Source: Acanthacorydalis orientalis
Lineage: Eukaryota > Arthropoda > Insecta > Megaloptera > Corydalidae
Assembly (NCBI GenBank): GCA_034766995.1
Contig: CM068313.1
Span: forward strand, 23,781,512-23,845,511
Length of the DNA stretch: 64,000 nucleotides
Direction: 5' to 3'
Below are positions 50,029-61,468 of this stretch, piece after piece. A program made the translations under genes and the position numbers. The notes below the pieces were generated by a model. It ran no database searches, had not been told where the DNA came from, and saw nothing but the letters and a program-made list of their open reading frames with translations. How positions within the stretch are numbered: the stretch's first letter is position 1; each line of letters starts with the position of its first letter.

Positions 50029-50241
50029 TATAAGTGATTCAAATTCTGCTTCCTCATGAACGTATTAAAAAAAAACGCAAAAATTAAAAAAAAAGATGTT
50101 ATCCTCATTTAGTATTTTAATTCAATTGTATCTTAGTACTGAATTGAACTAAAATACTAAATAACAAATAACATGACTTTTTTTAACCCCTACGCCACCA
50201 ATTAATATTTTCATGTGGAAGCCTAAATAGAATCACCTCTG
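50029..50241. mobile_element. palindromic MITE, copy at 50 kb
   Basis: About 213 bp fold-back element. The left arm starts GTGATTC and continues CGTATTAAAAAAAAACGCAA; the reverse complement of the right arm starts CAGAGGTGATTCTATTTAGG and continues CTTCCACATGAAAATATTAA. The centre TTTAGTATTTTAATTCAATT pairs with AATTGAACTAAAATACTAAA. There is no coding content. It lies right after a TA tract and is followed by TATATATT. Same family as the 53.1, 60.7 and 16.95 kb copies. Confidence 0.82.
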
Positions 50242-50377
50242 TATATATTCCCATACACACACATACAGTAGGCCGCAATAGTTTCATCAGCATTTCTATT
50301 GTCAAATGTAGAGTCTTTATGTCGAGTTTGTTCGATTTTTTATATACACACCTCTATCTGATTTACGAGGACTAAAC

Positions 50378-50409
<32 letters not shown>

Positions 50410-51051
50410 CAAATTTAAAATTTTTATATGATTGATAATTTTAAAATACTAGTCATTGAATTGTAATCAATCTAAGTATAGTTTTCATTACTAATTTTTA
50501 TTATAATTTTACGTTAAAAATACATTAAAAGTAATACGTTTACCTTTTTGCATGTGCGCACTAATTGGATTATTTATTGTGTTTGTATGTCGATAGATTA
50601 TTAGAACACATCAATTTCTAATTTTTTTTTGAATAGGTATTCATGTCTAGCGACGAATTAGACTAATCTATTCATTTATTAAATATAAATAATTATACAT
50701 AAGACAAGTATTTTTTTGTAAAAAAAAAACTGTTGAAACTAGGCTCTTTACTATTATAACTACATTTTTGACGACTGTTATGACAGAATTAAGTTTTAAT
50801 ACGTAACCCAAATACCAATACCCGTTATTTTTTAATCACTAAGATTATTTATAAAGGTAATACTATTTTAAATATATAAAACACATTCTTAAAAATAATC
50901 TGTGCAGAGTTAATTTTATATCGATGTGTATTTTATAAAAGTACGCGTATTTAAATAAATATTTTATTTGAAAAGAATGTAATTGAAGTAAATGATGTGA
51001 AGTAATATTATTGAAGTATTTGAAATAAACTTTCTTTTATAAATATGTAAA

Positions 51052-51100
<49 letters not shown>

Positions 51101-51839
51101 CTAGCTATATTTATAATTTAAATTTTGTGATGATGAATTAGCATTAATTTTACTTCGCAAATTATCAGGATTATATAAGAAAAATAAATAAATCTTATTC
51201 TATTTCATATTGATTTTTTGTGTTTTGCACACCTTTGCCTAGACGATTGTATTTTATGAAGTTTTTTGAAATGACTAAAATATTTTATATAAAAAGAACG
51301 TAGAGTCAAACATTTATTCTCTTTTTTATGTAGAAATATTACATTATATAACATATGAATTGCTGGAGACATTTTTGGTAAATGTTACCGTTAATAAAAC
51401 ACCAAGTATATTTTATCATCTTTCCAATATAAAATACTAAAATTAAAATAGTACTATGCCAACAATGTATTTAATGAAATCATATATCCATATTACTTGA
51501 TATTTTTAAGTATTTCAAGTACCTATTATTGTATTTATGTTGACAAATTTTTGAATTCTTTTTTCCCTACTTGGTAACTATTTATATACTTATTTTTCAT
51601 TCGTACTAAAAAACTTGTATTGATTCTAATAAATATAATGTCATCTTGGTATTATTTTGTTTCTACATTGTGAAAGGGTCAGAATACAATCTTTATGGAT
51701 ACGGCATTAACTACAAAAACTATTCCTAATGTACTGAATGTGTTAATTATATACCAAAGTTTCTACTTTTTTTTATAAAATGTATTTTTTAACAACTTTT
51801 TATATTTATTTTGTATACAAGCAAACAAAATAATTAAAT
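50242..51839. other. AT-rich non-coding stretch
   Basis: Nothing recognisable. TA tracts at 50380-50403 and 51057-51097. Confidence 0.6.
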
Positions 51840-52100
51840 ATAAGTTTAAGCGAGCGAAACCTATGGACGTGGAAGCTACTAATGCTTTAACTTGAGGGAC
51901 GAATTATGCGGACTGATAGGAGGTCATAGCCTTTTGTTGCGTCTGGAATTTTCCGGTCTGCCACTTATTATACTTTATAGACCAAATAAGCTCCATGTTC
52001 TCTCACGTCCTGCGACATAGTTAATGAGTTTTGAGTCCGACACCCAGCTAGTCAGCATACAAGGTTCCTGCATGAGCCGGACTAACCAGCCAGAAATGTA
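51840..52100. other. GC-richer unique island
   Basis: A 260 bp complex block. The plus strand has an ATG at 52024 opening MSFESDTQLVSIQGS and on (about 25 plausible codons before the sequence turns AT-rich). The minus strand has a TATAAAG near 51980 but no initiator at the right distance. I do not recognise a protein. It may be an exon, promoter or enhancer. Confidence 0.28.
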
Positions 52101-52181
52101 TAAATTTACAGTAATTATCTTTATTTATATTTTGTATGTTGTTAAAATAAAAGTGTTTGAAAAGAAAGTGGGAGCTATTAA

Positions 52182-52235
<54 letters not shown>
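52182..52235. repeat. (TA)n microsatellite
   Basis: About 27 units. Confidence 0.96.
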
Positions 52236-52239
<4 letters not shown>

Positions 52240-52701
52240 CACACATACATTAATTAATTAATTATCTATAATGGTTCTGTATTATTAATTTAAATATTAT
52301 TTTCAATCCATCAATAATTATAAAGTTTGTATAAACAAGAATATTTTAGTTAGAAATATAAATTTCTTGGAAAGATAACATAAAAGTTGGGACCTAAATG
52401 TACTGATCATCTCTCTAACATACTGTCAGTCAATTATAATTTACTTTTAAATGTAATTCTAATTCTCTCATTATTCATATTGAATATATTATTAAAAATT
52501 AAATATGAATATGTACATATAACAAATACATATATTTACATATTATTATTAGAAATATAGGTTATGAAATTTGCAGAATGCTTTTGCTTGAGATTTGTGT
52601 GAGAGGTATGTATGCGGTTTACATATTTATTTACATGTTCTTGTAAGTACACAAATTTTGAAGTCTTTATTTTTAAAAAATATATACACAACTACATACA
52701 T

Positions 52702-52712
<11 letters not shown>

Positions 52713-52753
<41 letters not shown>

Positions 52754-52770
52754 CATATATATATATATAA
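52713..52770. repeat. (CA)n/(TA)n compound
   Basis: TA runs preceded by CATACACACACACAC and split by ATACATA. Confidence 0.95.
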
Positions 52771-53095
52771 ACAGGATTTTTATACTTGAAATAAATGATA
52801 TACTTATTTCGAAAATTTTGAAAAATTACAAATTTTAATTCTCGTTTATATATATAAAAAAATTCAAAAAGGCAAATTTATTAATTGGCAATAAACTGTA
52901 AGATTACAAAATTTCTCTATTATATATACATATAGTTACATATTACGTATAGAAATTAAGTAGAATTAGATTTTTTGTGCTAAAAACGTGTTGATTAATA
53001 TTTTAAGGTGCAGTAATTTTGTTTCTTTAAAATATGAAATTTACTGGAATATTTTCTATAATTGTAATATGGAATAGAATATATATATATATATA

Positions 53096-53294
53096 GGGTG
53101 ATTCAATTTAGTTTCCACATGAAAGTATCAAAAAGAACGCGAAAATTAAAAAAAATATTGTTATTTTTTATTTAGTATTTTAGTTCAGTTGTATTTTAGT
53201 ATTAAATTAAACTAAAATAGTAAATAAAAAATAACGTAATTTTTTAATTTTTGCGTTTTTTTTGATACTTTCATGCGGAAGCCTAAAATGAATC

Positions 53295-53299
<5 letters not shown>
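53096..53299. mobile_element. palindromic MITE, best-preserved copy
   Basis: A 204 bp element with matching ends: GGGTGATTCA at 53096 and TGAATCACCC ending at 53299. The arms pair over nearly the whole length: TTCCACATGAAAGTATCAAA against TTTGATACTTTCATGCGGAA, and GTTCAGTTGTATTTTAG against CTAAAATAG beyond a short loop near 53190-53200. It is flanked by TA repeats on both sides. As RNA or single-stranded DNA it would form a long hairpin. It encodes no protein. Confidence 0.9.

Positions 53300-53361
<62 letters not shown>
53300..53361. repeat. (TA)n right of the 53.1 kb MITE
   Basis: About 31 units starting at the MITE boundary. Confidence 0.96.
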
Positions 53362-53365
<4 letters not shown>

Positions 53366-53621
53366 TGCTATTATGTAATATATGAACATACTTCTATAAA
53401 TTAATATCTGAATTATCCTTGTTTGATTACTGTGTAATGATTATTAAATGATTATAAAATTTAATATTGACTATCATTATTTAAATTTCATAAATTTATT
53501 TTTTAACGAATAGGTACACTAATTTTTCAAATTAAATTATTTTTTAAGTTTGTTTTGTCAACGAAAGACAGTTATAAATATTATATTATATAAAATTCCA
53601 ATATGCTTAAATTAAATATAC

Positions 53622-53625
<4 letters not shown>

Positions 53626-53660
<35 letters not shown>

Positions 53661-53684
53661 GTATGTATGTATGTATGTATGTGT
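53626..53684. repeat. (TA)n then (TATG)n microsatellite
   Basis: TA run followed by five GTAT units (TATGTATGTATGTATGTATG). Confidence 0.95.
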
Positions 53685-53699
53685 GTATAATATGTCATT

Positions 53700-53899
53700 G
53701 ATTCTCGTTACACACCAATCCTAGCTATTATAATTTTCACAATGAGCTTAAATCGTTCTTAGTGTAAATCTTTTTGTCTCAACTGTGTGATCTATTCTGT
53801 ACGCCTGTCTTGTACGTCTACGTGTGTTATGACTGCACGTCGTCTCGCATGGTGTGGGGTCGAGCCCTAGCATAGAAGCTGAACCCTCGACAGTACGTC
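53700..53899 (+). promoter_or_regulatory. candidate TATA-less promoter region
   Basis: A GC-richer block (GTACGTCTACGTGTG, GCACGTCGTCTCGCATGG, GTGGGGTCGAGCCC) leads to ACGTCAGTTAGTG with an arthropod initiator match (TCAGTT, A at 53900). No TATA box sits 25-35 bases upstream. GGACG occurs at +32 rather than the +28 needed for a DPE, so the core promoter call rests on the initiator and the downstream splice site only. Confidence 0.38.
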
Positions 53900-54065
53900 A
53901 GTTAGTGTGTCGCGGTGTTTTGAGTGGTACGGACGAACATAAATAGACCGGTTTTCGGAATAAATGGATTCATTCATTGTTATTGGCACGAGATGATACT
54001 ATAGCTATTTGCATTCAAAATATATTAGCGTGTGTTTATAACATATACTATTTGATTTTGTACAG
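53900..54065 (+). other. candidate 5' non-coding exon
   Basis: From the initiator-like A at 53900 to a consensus donor, TGTACAG|GTGAGTG, with the exon's last G at 54065. The 166 bases are GC-richer at the start and have no convincing ATG frame, as expected for an untranslated first exon. The gene would run rightward, with its next exon beyond what I can identify in the remaining 10 kb. An alternative is an internal untranslated exon or a chance donor beside an enhancer. Confidence 0.42.
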
Positions 54066-55005
54066 GTGAGTGACTATCGTGTACATTGAATATTTGCATA
54101 TTAGTGATTTGCATTTTTCTCATTCGATGATGTTAAGTGTATATTTTAATAGTTTGTTTATGTTTTCTTTCATAAACATTAAAAATAAACAAATAATACA
54201 TTTCTATAAAAACATGTATATATGCAATATGTGATTAGATTGATTACTTTCATTTGTGTTACAAATAATTTCATGAAATTTGTACACCGTTAAAAAGGAG
54301 AGATACTTTTTAAAAGTTTGTCATTATTTCCAACGGATAAAACCTCAAATTAATTAAAATTACTTTATAATTCCAAACAAGCTTTGATTTCATTAGTAGT
54401 TCTCTTCTTGTTTAAAATATGTGTTCTGGAGGTATTATTTTTGTCTCTTTTATTAGTATGATTTTTTTTAAGAAAATGTTATATCCATGTTTCACAATAC
54501 AAATGTAGTTTTATATACGCATGTATATTAAAAAGATATGCGATTATTTGCATAGGTGTGTGCGTGTCTGCATAAATATATTTACTATCAAATGTAAATA
54601 TTTGTGAATATGTTATTATGATAATATATAAACAATATTATAAGTTATATATTATAGAATTATTTTATTATATATATATATATATATATCCTTCGTTCAA
54701 ATCAAGTCAAAGTTATCATTTATTATTAATTTAAATTAATAATGAACTGTAATTTATTATTTAGTATTAACTTCTTAATATTAGTATTTTTAGTTATAAT
54801 TATGAAATTATATACGTAGGGAAAAATATAAAAAAGTCAAGTTTATGGCTTTATATGCCTGTGTATATATATATATATATATATCATATCATATATATTT
54901 ATATATATATATTTATATATACATACTATTGTTTGCAATAAATTAAACATATAATAAGCATATAAATACCACCAATTTATCAATACATTGATCATTGCAT
55001 CTCAA

Positions 55006-55072
<67 letters not shown>
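55006..55072. repeat. (TA)n microsatellite
   Basis: About 33 units. Confidence 0.97.
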
Positions 55073-55077
<5 letters not shown>

Positions 55078-56003
55078 TTGTAAACTACTCGATTACAAAA
55101 TATAAATTAATATATGCATTAGCAACTTATATTAAAAATAAAAATATAATTAATTTTATAAAAAATAAAATTAAATACTAATATTTGTAATACAATATTA
55201 CGTGTACTGGTATTTTGATGAAATTTCTTAATTTACATTATAGATGTAATTATAGTCTTTTCGTTATACTAACATTATAATTTTTCTAAATGAATAATTT
55301 ACTTAAATCAGTATTATACTCAGTATATATCAGTTCTATATCAGTATCGTTAAATGAATTTCTGAATTAAGATATAATATGATTCTGTATTTATTGGCAA
55401 TTTGTATTCATTTAGAATATATTTAATCTAGTTTTCCAGCAGAATTTAAATTTTATTTGGTATTAATTTAATAAGATATTCTTTATGATTCAAATTATAT
55501 ATTTATATATATATAGAGAGAGAGAGAGAGAGAATATTAATTGTATCTCAAAAATATTTTTTTGTAATTTATGAAAATGTAGTAATTTGGAATTTAAACT
55601 TACAGGTAAACAATAATTTAATATAATTTATGATTTTGGTATAACTTTGTGTATTTTTTTAGATGTGGAATAGAAGCATTTTTTGAATGTAAATAACAAT
55701 TTATGATACTAATAAAACTATAACATTTAACTAAATAATTTAATATTTTACTAATACTATTACTAATAATTAACATGTTAACGTTTTTCATTTTACTGCT
55801 TTTTAACTATAAATCTAAATAAAAAAATAATATGTATGTAATATATAATTCATTCATATAATTAAACTATGTATTTTTAATTAGTTTTTACAGTAAACGA
55901 ATTATCAATTAATCTATTATGTTTAAACCTTGCCAATAATAAATATAAATTAAATATGATATAATATTAATTATAAGTAAAAATTCAAAACAAGTTTTAC
56001 TTC

Positions 56004-56006
<3 letters not shown>

Positions 56007-56082
<76 letters not shown>
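56007..56082. repeat. (TA)n microsatellite
   Basis: About 38 units with one ACATA break. Confidence 0.97.
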
Positions 56083-56083
<1 letters not shown>

Positions 56084-56541
56084 TCGTGATAAAAATTCAA
56101 AGTAAAAACATACAAATGCTTTTTTATATTTACGTTTGATTTTGCTTATTTTCTATTTTCTGGCAGTGAGTGGCCATAGATTATGATCAACAATATACTA
56201 AAGAGTGTTTTTTAGGAATACGAAAAAAACAACGTAATTTACAGCAGAGAACATACAGAACTGTCTTTAATTTAAATAAATATGATTATCGTAGCAGTAA
56301 AACAATTAAGCAACTTAATTTTTGTTACATATTTATTTCTTGAGATGAACATTGAATCTGTACATAATGTTTTTTTTTTTTTATTTTTAAACATAAGCTT
56401 ACGAAAATGTCAATATGTATTTTATTCCAAATTATATATATATATTTGTTTTTTTTTAATATTGATTTTATATTTTTTAGTGTATTTATTTTATTGTTCT
56501 AAGAAAAAAATTGAGTCACTAATTAATTATAAAATTTTTAG

Positions 56542-56585
<44 letters not shown>

Positions 56586-56601
56586 AGAGAAAAGAGAGAT
56601 A
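56542..56601. repeat. (TA)n followed by GA-rich tail
   Basis: TA run then AAAGAGAGAAAAGAGAGA. Confidence 0.95.
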
Positions 56602-58235
56602 GTAGGTGAATATTAATTCTAGAATTATTAAAATTGAAAAAATGGTTATAGATTATATATTTATAATCAATCAAATCATTATATTATTGTAAATTATACA
56701 ATAATATAATCTGTTTCTATACAAAAAATATCAACTTGTCCAAATCCTTAATATGCATATAATGATAAAAAAGTAAAAAGTGTGTTTTATACTGTAAAAT
56801 ATTGTTATATAAATTACAATGTATAGTTAAAACTGGATTGTTGATAAAATGCTTAATGCACAATTCTTGCACAGTTAATAATATTATCTACCTAAAGATG
56901 AAAAAAAAATTTTTATTAATATATATATATATATATAATGCTTTAATATACCAATTTTCAAATGTATTAAAAGCAATTTACATAGATTAATAATTTATTC
57001 CAAATATTTCAACGTTATAATTTTTGTATTATGTCGTATTTTCAGTTGGAGCACATTTTTTTCTATTAGTTAACGGCAAATAATTATTATTTACAAAAAA
57101 GAAATATGAAATCTTCGAAATTGAGCGTTCAAGGTCTCGCATTTATTTGTTTATTTATCAAGGTTGTATAAGTTTCGATATTGAAAATTAATGATGAAGT
57201 TGAGGTAAGGTTAAACCAGTCGAACGGGTGCAGTAATTATTAACGAGAATACAAAGATATGTTTATATTGTTATAGTATAGTAAAAATACTAATTAAATG
57301 AGAAAAAAAACTTCAGTTAAAATACATTTACGGATATATCTGTTCCCTGCTCAGTTTGTATGAATGAATATATAAAAGTGAATTTAAAATGTTAAAAGTA
57401 TGCAAAGTTTTGGTTTATACAGTAATTAACAATTTGATGAAAAATTAAACAGTATAATCTAGCGTTTTTGAAATGTGTTTTACGAGAAAATCAAATATTT
57501 ACATCTATTTTTATTTTGAACTTATTAAAAAATATTACCATAATATTCAATTTTTCTAGGCTATATATATATATATTTAATAAGCGAAGTAGTATTTAGG
57601 CATTTGCAGATATTTAATTATTAAGATTTTTCGTCACTTTATTAATGAAATTACTTATTGCATTATTATTGATCATTGCTATTGCTCTAAATTGATAAGT
57701 AACAATAATATAAGTGATAATAAGCGATAATTAACAAACATTATGTTGTAAAATAATAATAATTACTAACTAAATGCTGATAGAAAGAAACAACACTTGA
57801 ATGGTTATTAATAATTTAACAAAAAAGCGTTATTTTAATAGATATTTTATCAGGTGTTTTGATTTATAAAAATATTTATTGTATGTATGATAATTTTACG
57901 ATAATATTTTTTTTAGTATGCATTAAAACAAGCACATAAAAACAAAACAATTACAAAATTAAAAAATTCTATTCAATTTTTATGACAGAATTGCTATTAA
58001 AATGATTAAATCATTATTGTGTATTCAATATATTTATAATAAATATGATTAGTTACATGGAAAACCTGAATAGTAAATAAATTTGTCCATTTAAAAATAT
58101 GACGCTGATAGGAAAATAATTGTAATTTTTGTTTTTTGAATTCTAACCTTAATTTTTTTCAATGAAAGTATCATTTCATCGTATTCATGTTAATATCATT
58201 TTAAAATATATTTTTCGGTCTGTATTTTGGTAACA

Positions 58236-58641
58236 TCAAGTTTGGTTTTATTATTAATTTTGCTTCAAATTGGGCTATTGAATTCAAATTGAAAAAGAAG
58301 CAAATCAGAGCAATATTTTGTATGAGTTCAAAATAAAGCAGCAGAACTGCTCGTAAACTAAACGATGCTTTTGGTGTGGGTACTTTTAAGGAACGTACGG
58401 TTCAATGGTGGTTTCAAAAATGTATTGGGGACGAGAGCCTTGAAGTTGAAGAAGGTCGCGCGAGTCCTTCTTCAGTTTATAAGGACCAACTGAAGGAGTT
58501 AGTTGAATCAGAACTACCCACAACAATTCGAGAGCTTGCACAAAAGTTAGACATTAGTCATCTAACAGTTATGGACTACAAATGGAAAAATGTATATGAA
58601 TTTGAAGGTCATAAACCGCAATTATTTTCCTACTAACCTAA
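58236..58641 (+). mobile_element. mariner element lacking the 3' half
   Basis: The right terminus is clear: the reverse complement of its end reads TTAGGTTAGTAGGAAAATAA, followed by TA at 58642-58643. The left terminus is poorly preserved; AAGTTTGGTTTTATTATTAA near 58240 is the best candidate. Between them lies the start of a transposase, so the catalytic half has been deleted. Confidence 0.75.
58280..58570 (+). pseudogene. mariner transposase N-terminal fragment
   Basis: Reads KKKQIRAIF near 58292, then after frameshifts RKLNDAFGVGTFKERTVQWW (58351-58410), FQKCIGDESLEVEEGRASPS, then LVESELPTTIRELAQKLDIS and HLTVMDY. These are the two helix-turn-helix DNA-binding regions of mariner transposases (family forms: AFGEGTVNERTVQRWF, SHSTVSRHL). 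At about 58570 the sequence leaves the protein family and goes to the 3' terminus. All three catalytic Asp codons are absent. Confidence 0.82.
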
Positions 58642-59710
58642 TATAAATTTTCAACAGGCTGTAGATTAAATAAATTCGTAATTAAATTCATAATTAAAAA
58701 ATAGAATGGTTTTACAACACTGGACTATTTAATATTTTCGACCCTTTTTTACTTGTAAATGTATTTTCTTCAATAAAAATTTACATATGTTATTAGAACG
58801 AATTCGAACAGATAATCGGTTATTTGCTTACTGTGCAAGTCATTTGTAAATGCATCCTTTACTTTTTTATGCAAATATTACATTTTATAAATAAAACAAA
58901 ACGTTTATGACAATAAGATGGAATTACTAAGAATAAAATGATATATATTTTTTTAAATCTAATCTATACATTTACAGGGTATCACAAAAACACAGGAGTC
59001 TATCATCTCGTATAGACTTGGATGATCCATGACTGAATAAAATCGTTTTTCTAACTATTCTGGTTTAAGGAAATTGTTTTTTTTTTGTCATAATATTTTG
59101 AATACTTTTCCTAATCTATTTTTTATTTATTGGTTTTTTTGTGAGAGTTTTTTATAATTATTAATTTCTAGTCAATAAATTTTCTTATTATATAAATTTG
59201 CATATTTGTATACTAAAATAGATGTCTTAACATTTAAATATAAAAAAATATAATTATTGAAAAATTGCATCTGTTTAGATGGACATCAATCGAAAATTGT
59301 TTTCACAAGAGTTGCATATATTTAAAAACGACATCATTACATGTAAACTATTCTGTCTGCATAAATTAAATTTATTCGTGAAATGAATAATGTTAGTTTT
59401 AATTCTGTTTAGCGTGTAATTAATATCGTTTTCCTGAACTCTATATAACATTGTGTACATGATCTACAATAGCGATAATGAAACAATATATTGCTCTATG
59501 TAAGTACACAATAAGTTGCTAAACTTTATAATTAATTGTTTACAACAGAGTTAAAATAAATTGTTTCATTCATATTTTTATCTTATTTATATATTACCCC
59601 TTATATTATTTACATATTATATCCTATTTATATATTATCTAATTCGTATTTATAATCATATTTAAATATCTACTTTAACGTTCATTGTAGATTCTTATTC
59701 ATTGTCTTTG

Positions 59711-59714
<4 letters not shown>
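58642..59714. other. AT-rich non-coding stretch
   Basis: No gene supported. A lone transposon-end-like sequence, ACAGGGTATCACAAAAACAC, is at 58975-58994. Tandem-like TTATATATTA units lie at 59586-59640. Confidence 0.55.
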
Positions 59715-59760
<46 letters not shown>

Positions 59761-59765
59761 GTATA
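59715..59765. repeat. (TA)n at the 3' end of the minus-strand RTE fossil
   Basis: About 24 units plus GTATATATGTATA, adjoining the RTE remnant. Confidence 0.95.
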
Positions 59766-60689
59766 GGAGAATCATAAATTGATCTTTATTTGATCTTTGC
59801 GAGGATTAATTAGTAAATAAATCTTTATTTTTTTAAAAAAAATATGAACGACACAGCAATGTTTTTTCATATACCTTCCAAATAATGTTTCCATATGCAC
59901 ATTTTATCATATCTTTCATTAATCTAATGGATGTTTTTCTTTATATTAATTTCTTTATGGACGTTTTTATTTTGTTAACTCCCGGTAAATAATTTCTTGT
60001 TCATCTGTTGTCTTATATTCTTGCAATATGTTTCATTACTTGGCATTTCAAAGTATTTACTTATATTTTTCTCTCTTCTATTTCTTTATATTATTCCTAT
60101 CGTGAATCTTGGATTTTTTTCATTTATATAGTTTGATTATTTGGATCCTTTTAGAGCATGTCAATAACTATGTATTGTCTAGGGTCTCTGAATTATAAAG
60201 AAATGCAGGATATGTGTTTCAATTTCATAGCTAAGTACAGGTTTTGTACACTACGGGTCGAATACTTTTTTATTCAAACAAAAACTATTCGATATAAATA
60301 TTGTGGTGTTTCGTTAAAACTATAAAACATTTTTATTATCTTGATAATTTTTTCAATAAATGCTTAACCTTCTTTGATAATAAAAGTTATTTGTATTGAT
60401 GTACTTGGAAAATTCTCGATTTATATTCTTTCATTTTAGTTTTCTTCAGGTAAACAAACCTACTAAGCATCGCAATTGTTTTGTTTTGGTTTATGGTAAG
60501 CTGTACTTAATTTATAGCTGTAATTGGTTTACTTATCTTTGCTAGCTGTTCTCAAGTTTTTCACTAAGATAATAATATCATCAACAAAAAAGACGGTTAA
60601 GTCATTCATATACTATTTTTATGTATTTTTTTATTTTCTTCAAAGATAGTTAATAAATTGATGAAATTGCATTTATTTGCTTTATACCT

Positions 60690-60692
<3 letters not shown>
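59766..60692 (-). pseudogene. decayed RTE-type LINE reverse transcriptase (minus strand)
   Basis: No long frame survives, but minus-strand motifs occur in RTE order. GIKQINAIS at 60688-60662 (family GIKQGDAIS), FFVDDIIIL around 60595-60569 (the catalytic YxDD site, Tyr replaced), YSLP..TKTKQL near 60500, KKVFDP then PVLSYEIETHIL at about 60275-60220 (compare KKVFDQCIQPVLTYGSETW in the 13 kb copy), a GII.R....K.K stretch near 60100 (family DIIRR...LKWKWAGHVAR), then INERYDK near 59910. The roughly 103-codon gap between VDD and KKVFD fits the family spacing. Stops and frameshifts are numerous. It begins and ends against TA tracts, and its 5' side abuts the palindromic MITE. Confidence 0.68.

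Positions 60693-60722
<30 letters not shown>
60693..60722. repeat. (TA)n between RTE fossil and MITE
   Basis: Short TA run separating the two elements. Confidence 0.95.
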
Positions 60723-60725
<3 letters not shown>

Positions 60726-60912
60726 CGATTCCACTTAGGCTTCCACACGATAGTATTAAAAAAAAACACAAAAATTTAAAAAAATCATGTATTTCCCTTT
60801 AATATTTTAGTTTTGAATTGAACTAAAATACTAGATAAAAAATAACATGCTTTTTCTAATCCCTGCACCCCCTTTTAATACTTCCATGTGGAAGCCTAAA
60901 TTGAATCATCGT
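60723..60912. mobile_element. palindromic MITE, copy at 60.7 kb
   Basis: The left end is GGGCGATTCCACTTAGGC and the reverse complement of the right end is CACGATGATTCAATTTAGGC. The arms TTCCACACGATAGTATTAAA and TTTAATACTTCCATGTGGAA pair. The left inner arm is shorter than the right, so part has been deleted. Followed by GTATATATAT. Confidence 0.82.
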
Positions 60913-61374
60913 GTATATATATATATATTGTTACTTTGCTAAAATATGACAATTTTTTAATAAACTATTGTCATAGTGAAATAAAAACTTGTATTTTAAA
61001 TATGGATCTACGCTTGACAATTTGAGATTTTTAACTATATATTTTCAATGTTATTATTGGTGAAAGCGATTTTTTTATTTTTCATTATAAGCATTATACA
61101 GGATATTAAAAATGTAAAATTGTAATATAATTGCAATTTTCTGAAATTAATTATAAAATACAATAATGTTCATAAGAGTTAATATAAGACAGTTAGTATC
61201 CTAAATTTTTGATACTGTTTATAAAAATAATTAATGTCAACGACAAACTCCTATAAAGGGAAATTTTGTTGTAGCTAATTATAAAAAATAAATTAGGAAG
61301 TAGGAATAAATCGAAATCATAAATTTAAAAAACATTGTTGTTTTTATATGAAAAAAATATATATTTCAACCAGC

Positions 61375-61468
<94 letters not shown>

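Larger units (their letters stand above)
54066..58230. other. AT-rich non-coding stretch, possibly first intron
   Basis: No gene supported. TA tracts at 54860-54920, 55006-55072, 56007-56082 and 56542-56581; a (TA)(GA) compound at 55503-55533. Confidence 0.55.

Noticed and set aside
53931..53935. GGACG as a downstream promoter element
   Set aside because: It lies at +32 from the initiator A; a DPE needs strict +28 spacing.
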